Positions 1-6,929 of a stretch of 8,826 nt of DNA are shown piece after piece. The stretch covers positions 1 through 8,826 of the forward strand of contig CALQJH020000067.1 in the NCBI GenBank assembly GCA_943330835.2, read 5' to 3'. Origin of the DNA: Candidatus Kuenenia stuttgartensis (lineage in GTDB: Bacteria; Bacteroidota; Bacteroidia; Chitinophagales; Chitinophagaceae). Below the pieces are notes generated by a model, which saw nothing but the letters and a program-made list of their open reading frames with translations, was not told the DNA's origin and did not search any database. A program made the translations under genes and the position numbers. Within the stretch, counting starts at the first letter, position 1, and each line of letters begins with the position of its first letter.

Positions 1-657
1 GAATTAAACCAGCCGAAGAAATAGTAGCAACAGCCGTATTTGAACTTGTATATATTATGGACTGAGTTATATTCTGACTTGAGGCAGTGTTAGAAAAATC
101 AGCATCACCATATGTTTTAGCTGGGATAGCATTAAATGTAAATGCACCTGTAACAGCCTCTACAGTTAAGGTTCCACTTACAAATGTAATAGTATAATTT
201 GCTGCAGTAGCTCCAGATACTGTAATCGGATACGTTCCTGCTGTAGAAGAAATGATTGCTGTCGTATTTAAAACAGCAGGTGTTAATAAAATGGAATTAT
301 TCTCTCCATTTACAAATCCACTATACGTTACAGTTAGCGCAGGATTTGCAACACCTTCATTTCTGGTGATATTATTTGCGGTGATAGTCAAGTTCGCTTT
401 ATCAACAGTGAAAGATCTTGATATGCTTGTATCGGTATATACTCCATCTCCCAATTGTGAAGCTATGATGTTTGTTGTGCCAGCTCCAACAATATGTATA
501 AGTCCTGTTGAAGAAACTGTTGCAACTGAAGTATTAGAACTTGAATAGGTGATCGGCTGAGTTATATTCTGACTAGTTGCAATGTTTGAGAAATCTGCAT
601 CGCCATAAGTCTTATTTGGAATAGTATTGAATACAAAATTGTTAATCTGTGTTTGTT
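1..657 (-). repeat. Diverged 495-bp (165-residue) coding tandem repeat, Ig-like + MBG unit
   Basis: The stretch around 62-80 (ctgagttatattctgact) recurs at 557-575, an offset of exactly 495 bp or 165 codons. At protein level, FxFNxIPxKTYGDADFSN...SQNIT...I.YxSSNT.VAT.SS.GLI occurs once from about residue 753 and again from about residue 918, where the window cuts it. The copies share the frame but differ at many bases, so this is an old, drifted module duplication. Each period is one Ig-like domain plus one MBG domain; more copies may lie to the left. Confidence 0.8.
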
Positions 658-2893
658 GCAATGATCCAATACTGTATAAACCTAAACCATCATTCGACAA
701 ACTTGCAGTATTTAAACTGTTGTCTCCTGTTGAAAGTGGTTGCCCCCATGTTGTACCGTCATTTTTAATAATACCAATCTGACTATTAGCTAATGTTGTG
801 AATATACTTCCTTCCAAAGACTGATCCCATCCTAATTGCAAATTATCTGCAACTGCAGCACTAGATGTTGGTTTGATATCCCAAACCGCATTAACCACTT
901 TTTGCAATTCAGTTGCGCTAAAAGGTGTCCCACTAATGGTAGCATCTTGTGTTATACCTTCAAACGCTGAAACATAAACATTTGTAGTATTAGCATAACT
1001 TAAAGAAACCGGCAAATAATGAGTTGAACTACCAATTGGCAGAAGCATATTTGATAAGATACTGTCCATTCTCAATACACCAATATTGCCTGCATTCACT
1101 TCGTTCACAATGTGCTTTGTGTTGGTAAATGGTGCTCCACCTATATTGTATGCATTTCTTAATCTGATGGTATCTAACGCTCTAATGGTGAAATTTCCAG
1201 AATTCAATGTAAGTACACCACCAATTGATTGATTTTTATTAGTGGTTATAGGGGCGTTACAAGTAATGTTTCCAGTTATATTATTTGTACTTAGTGAGAA
1301 AGGTGAATTAGTTGGACCGTTAAATTCATAATTAGTTCCAGTGCCTAATGATAATCCTCCTGACAAAACTAAAGCTCCATCAATACCATTGAGGTGAGCT
1401 GTTTTTAATGTTGCAGCATTATTACTGAGAGTTACTGATGTAACATTATCACTTAAATTATTAGAAAGCGTTATTGTGCTTGTACCACTGCTCGTACCAA
1501 CGATATAAGTATTGGCAGGCACTCCAGTTCCTGTTACCAAAACCCCAACTGCAACATTGGCGGTATTAGCTGATGAATTATATGCAGAGGCATCAAGGGT
1601 TAGGGTATTCGTACCCGTTACGCCAGTAGTAACAGCTGTTGTGGCATTAGCAGCTTCACGTGTTTGAAACTTTGTAGTACCTGTAATCACATGATTATTC
1701 AAATTCAATATTCCAACAACAGAAGCTGTATTGGCGCTGGTACCCGAAGAGTTTAATCCAAACAACTTCAAATCTGTATTCAATAACACATGAGCATTTG
1801 CACTAACGGTAATGACACCCAAAGTATCATACAACCCAGTTCCTCCAACCGTTTGAATTGAATTCCCTTTAAATAATAAATTAGAAGTACCTGATACATT
1901 GGGCAACAAAGTATTCACTTTAAACAAACCATCATTTATAATATTACCAGAAATCGGGAATGCTCCGGTTGTTTTTAATTTTAAAGTTGCACCTGATTGA
2001 ACAGTTAGATTATCTACATTAGAAAAAATATCTACCTCTGCACTTTGACCAGATGAAATAGTAAGATTTGCAAATCTTCTTCCTGCAAATAAATTTGATG
2101 AGGCGCAATAGATATTTGGCACTGTAGCAGCGATTATCAATTCACTACCAGAAATGAAATTAATCGGAGAAAAAGTTGATGTATTGGAAAAAATCGAATT
2201 TCCCCCTTTGTAATATAATTTTGATCCAGCATTAAAAACCACAGCATTAGATACTGTGCCTGATGAGCCTGAGCCAAAAGGATACGAACCTGCTTCATAA
2301 GTATTTACGTTAGCAATTGAGCCGCTTTCAAAAATAAGCGCTCCACCAGAAACCGGATTTGAAGTAATAATTCTAGAACCCCAATTAGACATAGTAACAG
2401 AACCACCTACTCTACCTGTTGACGCTGCACCTATTATGATGCGAACAGAAGATGAATCAGGTGAAGGTGCAGTACCTATCAATGTTAAATTTGAAGTTGC
2501 ATCTACAACAAAATCATCCCCATTATCGCCATTAATAGTTACTGTACTTGTTCCTGCTGTAATTCTTTGCAAGGTTAAGTTTGCATTATTAATCAATTTT
2601 AATTGATTAATGTTCAATATTAGACTGCTTCCTGAAACCTTAATGGTAATACTTCCTGTTGTAGGTGTAGCGCCACCGATATTATTTCCATCTACAATCA
2701 GAATATCCGTAGTAGCTACTGTAGGTGTGGTTCTTGTAGTTCCTAATCCATCCAATTGTGTATTCCAATTTGAACCAGTATTCCATCCACTCCCGGAAGC
2801 TCCTGTTGGTCCACCAATCCAATAGTAAGTTATTTGCGCATACATAAACACACTTGAAAACAAAAGTGTAAGAAATAAAATTGACTTTTTCAT
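1..2893 (-). CDS. Large secreted Ig-like/MBG repeat adhesin-like protein (C-terminus outside window)
   Basis: Reading the minus strand from the ATG at 2893 gives 964 codons with no stop; the frame is still open at base 1, so the C-terminus is missing. Residues 1-19 form a signal peptide (MKK, a hydrophobic core, then YA before Gln20), implying export. Residues 21 to about 590 are Thr/Ser/Asn/Gly-rich repetitive beta-strand sequence starting with a YYWIGG...GWNTGSNW stretch, a style common in Bacteroidota surface proteins. Residues about 594-745 form a less repetitive region (HIVNEVN, LPIGSSTHYLPVS, WDIKP). An Ig-like module follows at about 752-833, an MBG module at about 834-915 (NLTITANNITRNEG...GTLTV), and a second Ig-like module begins at about 917. 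Such proteins usually end in a type IX secretion sorting domain, but that part is not visible. The 85-bp gap after the kdgF-like gene allows co-transcription, but no functional link to uronate use is shown. Confidence 0.85.
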   Translation of the reverse strand, partial: MKKSILFLTLLFSSVFMYAQITYYWIGGPTGASGSGWNTGSNWNTQLDGLGTTRTTPTVATTDILIVDGNNIGGATPTTGSITIKVSGSSLILNINQLKLINNANLTLQRITAGTSTVTINGDNGDDFVVDATSNLTLIGTAPSPDSSSVRIIIGAASTGRVGGSVTMSNWGSRIITSNPVSGGALIFESGSIANVNTYEAGSYPFGSGSSGTVSNAVVFNAGSKLYYKGGNSIFSNTSTFSPINFISGSELIIAATVPNIYCASSNLFAGRRFANLTISSGQSAEVDIFSNVDNLTVQSGATLKLKTTGAFPISGNIINDGLFKVNTLLPNVSGTSNLLFKGNSIQTVGGTGLYDTLGVITVSANAHVLLNTDLKLFGLNSSGTSANTASVVGILNLNNHVITGTTKFQTREAANATTAVTTGVTGTNTLTLDASAYNSSANTANVAVGVLVTGTGVPANTYIVGTSSGTSTITLSNNLSDNVTSVTLSNNAATLKTAHLNGIDGALVLSGGLSLGTGTNYEFNGPTNSPFSLSTNNITGNITCNAPITTNKNQSIGGVLTLNSGNFTIRALDTIRLRNAYNIGGAPFTNTKHIVNEVNAGNIGVLRMDSILSNMLLPIGSSTHYLPVSLSYANTTNVYVSAFEGITQDATISGTPFSATELQKVVNAVWDIKPTSSAAVADNLQLGWDQSLEGSIFTTLANSQIGIIKNDGTTWGQPLSTGDNSLNTASLSNDGLGLYSIGSLQQTQINNFVFNTIPNKTYGDADFSNIATSQNITQPITYSSSNTSVATVSSTGLIHIVGAGTTNIIASQLGDGVYTDTSISRSFTVDKANLTITANNITRNEGVANPALTVTYSGFVNGENNSILLTPAVLNTTAIISSTAGTYPITVSGATAANYTITFVSGTLTVEAVTGAFTFNAIPAKTYGDADFSNTASSQNITQSIIYTSSNTAVATISSAGLI

Positions 2894-2978
2894 TTATATT
2901 GTTGTTTGGTCTTTAATATCCAAAGGGATGAAAATCTGAAATTGATACAGCATGCTACAGCAATAGCCATTTTATACT

Positions 2979-3335
2979 TTAAATGAAATCTTCGCGCATT
3001 GGATTAAACACATCTATCAATACCCCTTTTTCAAGACAAAGAACACCATGTACCAAATTAGAATGCACATAAAAAACATCCCCTGCGTTTAAAACTTTTT
3101 TTACGCCATCAATCTCCACTTCAAAAGAACCACTTTCTATATTGGTCATTTGAATATGTGGATGTTTGTGCAAAGATCCGATCGCACCTTTTTCAAAATC
3201 TACCCTCACCATCATTAAATTTTTATCATACGATAAAATTTTCCGGCGAACGCCTTCAGCCATTTGCTGCCACTCAATTTCTGAACTCTCAACAAATGAT
3301 TGGGTTTGAATTTCCATTGTTTCTACTGTTGACAT
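2979..3335 (-). CDS. kdgF: KdgF-type cupin (unsaturated uronate to linear ketonised uronate)
   Basis: This 118-residue single-domain cupin resembles KdgF, which opens the 4,5-unsaturated uronate monomers released by polysaccharide lyases into 5-keto-4-deoxyuronate in the cytoplasm. Cupin motif 1 is H56-K-H58-P-H60-I-Q62 with the downstream Gly69; motif 2 includes G85-D86 and H96. His56, His58, Gln62 and His96 are the likely metal ligands. The C-terminal D108-V-F110-N-P-M-R114-E-D-F pattern is the Asp/Phe/Arg arrangement I associate with KdgF rather than generic cupins. There is no signal peptide. The ATG at 3335 is preceded by A/T-rich sequence without a Shine-Dalgarno; Met7 (3317) is a possible alternative start. 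It begins 24 bp after the lyase stop codon, so the two are probably co-transcribed. A generic sugar-binding cupin is the alternative, but the motif and neighbours favour KdgF. Confidence 0.8.
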   Translation of the reverse strand: MSTVETMEIQTQSFVESSEIEWQQMAEGVRRKILSYDKNLMMVRVDFEKGAIGSLHKHPHIQMTNIESGSFEVEIDGVKKVLNAGDVFYVHSNLVHGVLCLEKGVLIDVFNPMREDFI

Positions 3336-3359
3336 AACTGTGTTGTTTAATTGTAATAA

Positions 3360-5552
3360 TTATTTTAATTGTTGTTTATTATATTCTACATAATAAGGAC
3401 CATTCCATTTTGCCTGAAATTGACCATTAGAAAAACTGTGTGCTGCATTAGCATCGAAAATTTTATTGCACTGAATAATATACAATTTCTTATTATCAAG
3501 ATTGATTTCTACTGCAGTATAATCTTCATCATCCTGAAGTTTAACCATTGACGTTACTGAGGTTACTGAATTATTGGCAATTTCTGTAATAGGGCTGAAA
3601 TTACCATGTACTTCAATTGCATTAATAAAGGTTTTATTTTTTCCAAAGGATCTTATTATATAAGATGGATCATGCCTTAGATTAAAATTAGGATCATTGG
3701 CTCCAATCCTTGTAAAATAAACATCCACAGTATCGTCACTTAATGAAGATATGGTGTAGAATGTTTTATTGTTTAAGAAGGTGAATTGTGTAAATGGATC
3801 TACATGATTTGCATAGGCTTCTTTCCATAAATGCTGGTACCCATTTTTATTACCTAATGTAGTTAATGAAGTATTGCAACTGGTGTATTTGAAATTCGTT
3901 TTCATTAATGTGCCGAGATAATTAAAAGGCAAATCGTATTGATGAAGAGTATCAGCGTAGGTTTTAAAAATATCTACTAAAAGCGTTTTGTCGGAACCTG
4001 GTAATTTCATTAAATATTCAGTTCTGAATAATTTCGCATTGCTATATGCTTTGTCATCAAATGCAGATGCCACTTGCAAAGAGCCATTGCCAATATGCCC
4101 AAATAATTTAGTAGGATGATTTAACTCTGCAATATTTTCTTTGCCATTGTAATGACTTGTCTCATCTACCGTAATGGTATTATGCGCAATGGTTTGTTGT
4201 GCATACGAATTCGTTTCTGGCAAATATCTTCCTCCCCATTTGTGCTCAATATTAATATATCTAACAGCTCCGTAATCTTGTAGAATTTCATTACCCTTAT
4301 CATAAAATTGAATATTCAACTTATCATAATGACCATGAGACAATCCATGGGAAGTATATTTGAAAATCAGAGAAGCTAACTCATTGTCTTTGCCATTTCT
4401 CAAAACAGAAACACCACCGAAATCACCTTTCTCCCCATCTGTATATTCTGCAGAATGGTACTGATAAGTCAACGCGTTTTTTAAAGAAATTATTTTCTTG
4501 CTAATGTCCGCGCCACCCTTATTTAAAATCACTCTATTTTGCGCTTTAGCAATGGCGAGATAAGAAGAATCAAAACCATAAGCTTGCCAGGCTATATCAA
4601 TAGCTACCACTACTTCATTTGAAATATAGGTTTTGTCTTTTAACGCATCATTATAACTATAAAATTCTCCGGTTAGATTCGTTTGATTTAAAGCAACATC
4701 TAATGCTTTTTTCAAGATTTTATCTCTATATTGAAAGATACCAAGCGAAGGTTTTACTTGTTGAATCGCATTAGCAAAAAGATAAAAAGGTAGCAATGCA
4801 TATCTAGTATAGTAAGGGCCTTCGTGATAAAATCCATCGGGAGAAAATAATCCATTTAGTTGTGCTATAAATCCAGCTTTACCATCCTTTTCTGTTCCAT
4901 ATAAAGCCATTTTAAGATATTCTTCATTATCTGTAGCAATACCTACGATGCCCACTCCAGCACAAGCCCATACGGCATGGTTATGAATAAGGTTGAACCA
5001 ATTTTTTTGATCTTTTGTGAAATATTCTACCAGCGGTTTGAAAGCACCATCTGCAATTTGTTTTCTTTCTGCAACTGTTAAATAATCATGTATGCAATCA
5101 AACGCCATTCCGGCATAGACCAACCAATTCGCATCATTCAATGCTTGCCAAAACAATCTTCCAGGAGAAGTACTTGTAGCTTGGGGATGATTTTTTAAAG
5201 TAGGATTTAATGCTGCATATTTCAAGAAAATTGATTTCACCAAATTAGCATATTTTCTTTCGGAGGTGATTTGATACAACAATCCTGCATTATACAACAA
5301 CAAGTAATTTGATTTGTGCTGATCATGCGTGTATCCCCCGGCAGCATCTTTTGGAAAAGGAACATCAATGTCTTTTGTTAAAAAAGGATCTACTTCCTTT
5401 TTGATACGCTCAAAAGAAACATTCAATAAAGAGTTGCTGTGTAAATCATTATATACAGCCTTCAATTCGGCCTTAGTGGCAAAAGCAATTGGATGCTGTT
5501 GTGCAACCAATGTTTGGCTAATAAAAACTATTATGGTTAATATTTTCTTCAT
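3360..5552 (-). CDS. Secreted PL17 oligoalginate lyase (AlgL-like + heparinase II/III-like domains)
   Basis: A 730-residue enzyme, close to the length of characterised PL17 exolyases such as Alg17C. These cleave alginate oligosaccharides by beta-elimination, releasing unsaturated monomer that becomes 4-deoxy-L-erythro-5-hexoseulose uronate (DEH). The start at 5552 is preferred over an in-frame ATG at 5597 because it begins a signal peptide (MKKILTIIVF...LVA, cut before Gln18-Gln19); the longer form would put 15 polar residues ahead of it. There is no lipobox cysteine, so periplasmic or secreted. Residues about 60-330 form the alpha-helical AlgL-like domain with N191-H192 and Y248 in YHEGPYYTRY; the His-Tyr spacing of 56 equals that of His202/Tyr258 in Alg17C. 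The heparinase II/III-like beta domain from about 375 has SHGLSHGHYDK (His402, His406, His408), QDYG (Asp426) and AHNT (His457). The 18- and 31-residue spacing of His408/Asp426/His457 matches the Alg17C zinc site as I recall it. The first gene of a two-gene unit with kdgF, it diverges from the LacI-family gene. Confidence 0.9.
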   Translation of the reverse strand: MKKILTIIVFISQTLVAQQHPIAFATKAELKAVYNDLHSNSLLNVSFERIKKEVDPFLTKDIDVPFPKDAAGGYTHDQHKSNYLLLYNAGLLYQITSERKYANLVKSIFLKYAALNPTLKNHPQATSTSPGRLFWQALNDANWLVYAGMAFDCIHDYLTVAERKQIADGAFKPLVEYFTKDQKNWFNLIHNHAVWACAGVGIVGIATDNEEYLKMALYGTEKDGKAGFIAQLNGLFSPDGFYHEGPYYTRYALLPFYLFANAIQQVKPSLGIFQYRDKILKKALDVALNQTNLTGEFYSYNDALKDKTYISNEVVVAIDIAWQAYGFDSSYLAIAKAQNRVILNKGGADISKKIISLKNALTYQYHSAEYTDGEKGDFGGVSVLRNGKDNELASLIFKYTSHGLSHGHYDKLNIQFYDKGNEILQDYGAVRYINIEHKWGGRYLPETNSYAQQTIAHNTITVDETSHYNGKENIAELNHPTKLFGHIGNGSLQVASAFDDKAYSNAKLFRTEYLMKLPGSDKTLLVDIFKTYADTLHQYDLPFNYLGTLMKTNFKYTSCNTSLTTLGNKNGYQHLWKEAYANHVDPFTQFTFLNNKTFYTISSLSDDTVDVYFTRIGANDPNFNLRHDPSYIIRSFGKNKTFINAIEVHGNFSPITEIANNSVTSVTSMVKLQDDEDYTAVEINLDNKKLYIIQCNKIFDANAAHSFSNGQFQAKWNGPYYVEYNKQQLK

Positions 5553-5562
5553 CGATAAAGGA
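5545..5562. promoter_or_regulatory. Candidate LacI-family operator over the lyase start codon
   Basis: An 18-bp CG-centred imperfect palindrome, ttcttcatCGataaagga, matches at 6 of 8 symmetric positions on either side of the central CG. LacI/GalR proteins typically bind CG-centred palindromes of about this size, and the divergent regulator keeps the hinge leucine (Leu57) that wedges into such a centre. Its overlap with the lyase start codon would suit repression. The A+T-rich background makes chance symmetry likely, so this is tentative. Confidence 0.25.
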
Positions 5563-5742
5563 TAACATTTTTCGGGAATTATTGGCCTAAGCAGCAAGCA
5601 AGATCAACCCGTTGTAAATATCTATCATAAAAGTGTTAATGTATGACAATAGACAATGTAATATTATCCGCAAATAGTCAGTTGTTCTTCAAAAAGAGAT
5701 TCTATTTTATCTAAAATTTAATACTGTTTAGTAGAAACTATC

Positions 5743-5760
5743 TAATTTATCGACACATTA
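5743..5760. promoter_or_regulatory. Second candidate CG-centred half-symmetric operator
   Basis: taatttatCGacacatta is symmetric at 6 of 8 position pairs around the central CG and shares an ATCGA core with the candidate at 5545-5562. It lies about 100 bp upstream of the regulator gene. The two sites are about 198 bp apart centre to centre, which could allow looping. The match is weak by itself. Confidence 0.2.
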
Positions 5761-5794
5761 TATACACAAACATCAAAATAGAGAGGTGATAACG

Positions 5795-5820
5795 ATGCCG
5801 GCAAGGGTACCGGCATTTTA
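5795..5820 (+). terminator. Orphan intrinsic-terminator-like hairpin in the divergent region
   Basis: atgccgg (5795-5801) and ccggcat (5810-5816) form a perfect 7-bp stem, five of whose pairs are G-C, around an 8-base loop. The right arm runs into tttta on the plus strand; the other strand has no T-run, so any terminator acts rightwards. No annotated plus-strand gene lies upstream to be terminated. It may end a short transcript starting within 5600-5780, act as an attenuator if the regulator has a long leader, or be a protein-binding inverted repeat. Confidence 0.45.
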
Positions 5821-5836
5821 TAGGGGATTGTCATAA
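5795..5836 (+). CDS. Possible 13-codon leader peptide with strong Shine-Dalgarno
   Basis: ATG at 5795 opens a 13-codon frame (MPARVPAFYRGLS) ending in TAA at 5834-5836, 22 bp before the regulator start. Four bases ahead of the ATG lies gaggtgat (5783-5790), eight contiguous bases complementary to the usual anti-Shine-Dalgarno tail of 16S rRNA. That is notable because the other genes here have A-rich upstream stretches with no such site. The frame overlaps the hairpin at 5795-5816, so translation would oppose folding, as in attenuation leaders. A frame this short can easily be chance, and the hairpin alone may explain the sequence. Confidence 0.25.
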   Translation: MPARVPAFYRGLS

Positions 5837-5844
5837 ACAATTAC

Positions 5845-5852
5845 TAATTTTA
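5845..5852 (+). promoter_or_regulatory. TAnnTTTG-like -7 box just upstream of the regulator gene
   Basis: taatttta matches the Bacteroidota -7 consensus TAnnTTTG at all but the last base and ends 6 bp before the ATG. Transcription starting a few bases downstream would give a leaderless or nearly leaderless mRNA, consistent with the absence of a Shine-Dalgarno. No good TTTG -33 element is present at about 19-21 bp; attg at 5827-5830 is too close. The call rests mainly on box and position. Confidence 0.35.
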
Positions 5853-5858
5853 CGCGCA

Positions 5859-6887
5859 ATGGAAAAACAAACTACCATTAAAGATATTGCACTTGCTTTA
5901 AGGATTTCAATATCTACAGTTAGCCGAGCACTTAGAGACGCACCTGATGTAGGTGAAGAAACCAGGAAAGCTGTTAAAGCACTTGCTGAAGAACTGGATT
6001 ACCAGCCCAACAAACTGGCATTAAGCTTATTAAAAAAGCAAACCAATACAATTGGTCTTATTATTCCCAATTTGGATTATGTCTTAGCAACAATGGTAAA
6101 AGGCATTGACGAAGTAGCTTTGGAAGCGGGTTACACGGTGATGGTATGTCAAAGCAATGAAAGTTTTGGCAGAGAAATGGTGAATACAAAACGACTTCTA
6201 GAAAGCTTAGTAGATGGCTTTATTATTTCTGTTTCCAGCGAAACAATGATTTTTGAGCACATTAAAAAAATACAATCCAAAAAAATACCTCTTGTCTTAT
6301 TTGACAGAGTAATCGATAGCATCAGTGTGCCAAAAGTTAGATTAGATAATCTGGAAGGCGGGAAAATTGCTACACAACATCTAATCGATCAGGGATATAA
6401 AAAAATTGCACTATTGGCAGGGCCAGAGAATCTTAATATCAGTAACGAGCGTAAAGAAGGTTATTTCCAAATATTAAAACTAAATAAACAGAAAGCAGAT
6501 AAAAATTTAGTTATCCATTGCGATTTCAATCAGGACTATGCTTATATGGCAACAAAAGAATTGCTGTCTATGAAAAACAGACCTGATGCCATTTTCGCCA
6601 TCAGCGATCGTTTAGCCATTGGCGCTATGCTTGCTATAAAAGAGATGGGATTGAGAATTCCAAAAGACATTGGATTAGTAGGATTCAATAATGAACCCAT
6701 CACAAAACTTGTAACGCCAACCATCACAAGCGTAGAAATGTTTGCGTTTGAAATGGGCAAAGCCACAGCTAAATTGTTTATCGAAATGCTTCATGGAGAT
6801 ACCGACATGTCAGAAAAAGAAATCATCGTTAAGCCCAAATTATTTATTAGAGAATCCTCAAAAAGAGGCGTAAATACTAAGTCCTAA
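5859..6887 (+). CDS. LacI/GalR-family transcriptional regulator
   Basis: This 342-residue protein has the standard LacI/GalR layout and length. The N-terminal helix-turn-helix spans about residues 5-25 (TIKDIALALRIS-ISTVSRALRD). The hinge helix is at about 48-60 (YQPNKLALSLLKK), where Leu57 aligns with the minor-groove leucine of LacI. A periplasmic-binding-protein-like ligand domain runs from about 63 (NTIGLIIPN) to about 332, with typical landmarks such as VDGFIIS, LVLFDR, DN-GG, A-DRLAIG and IGLVGFNNEP. It is cytoplasmic, a predicted dimer or tetramer that binds DNA and responds to a sugar-derived ligand. Its position between a uronate lyase unit and kduI/kduD suggests it controls both and senses a uronate intermediate; this is inference. 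ATG 5859 is the natural start, with a TAnnTTTG-like box immediately upstream. The kduI gene follows after 42 bp in the same direction. Confidence 0.9.
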   Translation: MEKQTTIKDIALALRISISTVSRALRDAPDVGEETRKAVKALAEELDYQPNKLALSLLKKQTNTIGLIIPNLDYVLATMVKGIDEVALEAGYTVMVCQSNESFGREMVNTKRLLESLVDGFIISVSSETMIFEHIKKIQSKKIPLVLFDRVIDSISVPKVRLDNLEGGKIATQHLIDQGYKKIALLAGPENLNISNERKEGYFQILKLNKQKADKNLVIHCDFNQDYAYMATKELLSMKNRPDAIFAISDRLAIGAMLAIKEMGLRIPKDIGLVGFNNEPITKLVTPTITSVEMFAFEMGKATAKLFIEMLHGDTDMSEKEIIVKPKLFIRESSKRGVNTKS

Positions 6888-6929
6888 TATTCAATCCTTA
6901 ATTTTTAAATAATAAAAAACAATAAAAAA

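Larger units (their letters stand above)
5553..5858. promoter_or_regulatory. Divergent intergenic region between lyase and LacI-type regulator genes
   Basis: This 306-bp AT-rich stretch must hold the promoter for the minus-strand lyase-kdgF pair and the plus-strand promoter for the regulator. I saw no convincing TTTG-N19-TAnnTTTG promoter for the lyase direction, only partial matches around 5640-5690. It also contains a G+C-rich hairpin, a tiny Shine-Dalgarno-led frame and pseudo-palindromes, listed separately. A local LacI-family regulator transcribed away from its targets commonly binds such a region; that it does so here is inference. Confidence 0.6.

Noticed and set aside
252..548. Plus-strand 98-codon open frame.
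   Set aside because: It lies antisense within the 964-codon adhesin frame and resembles no family; the minus-strand frame has a signal peptide and recognisable repeats.
2610..2825. Plus-strand 71-codon open frame.
   Set aside because: It is antisense to the N-terminal region of the adhesin-like gene, with low-complexity content and no recognisable domain.
2950..2957. 8-bp palindrome agcatgct downstream of kdgF, considered as a terminator or operator.
   Set aside because: Too short, with no loop and no T-run on either strand.
5553..5597. A 45-bp N-terminal extension of the lyase starting at the ATG at 5597.
   Set aside because: It would add 15 residues before a textbook signal peptide that starts with MKK at 5552, preventing a normal export signal.
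6542..6766. Minus-strand 74-codon open frame inside the regulator gene.
   Set aside because: Entirely antisense to a well-supported LacI-family ligand-binding domain, with no family resemblance.
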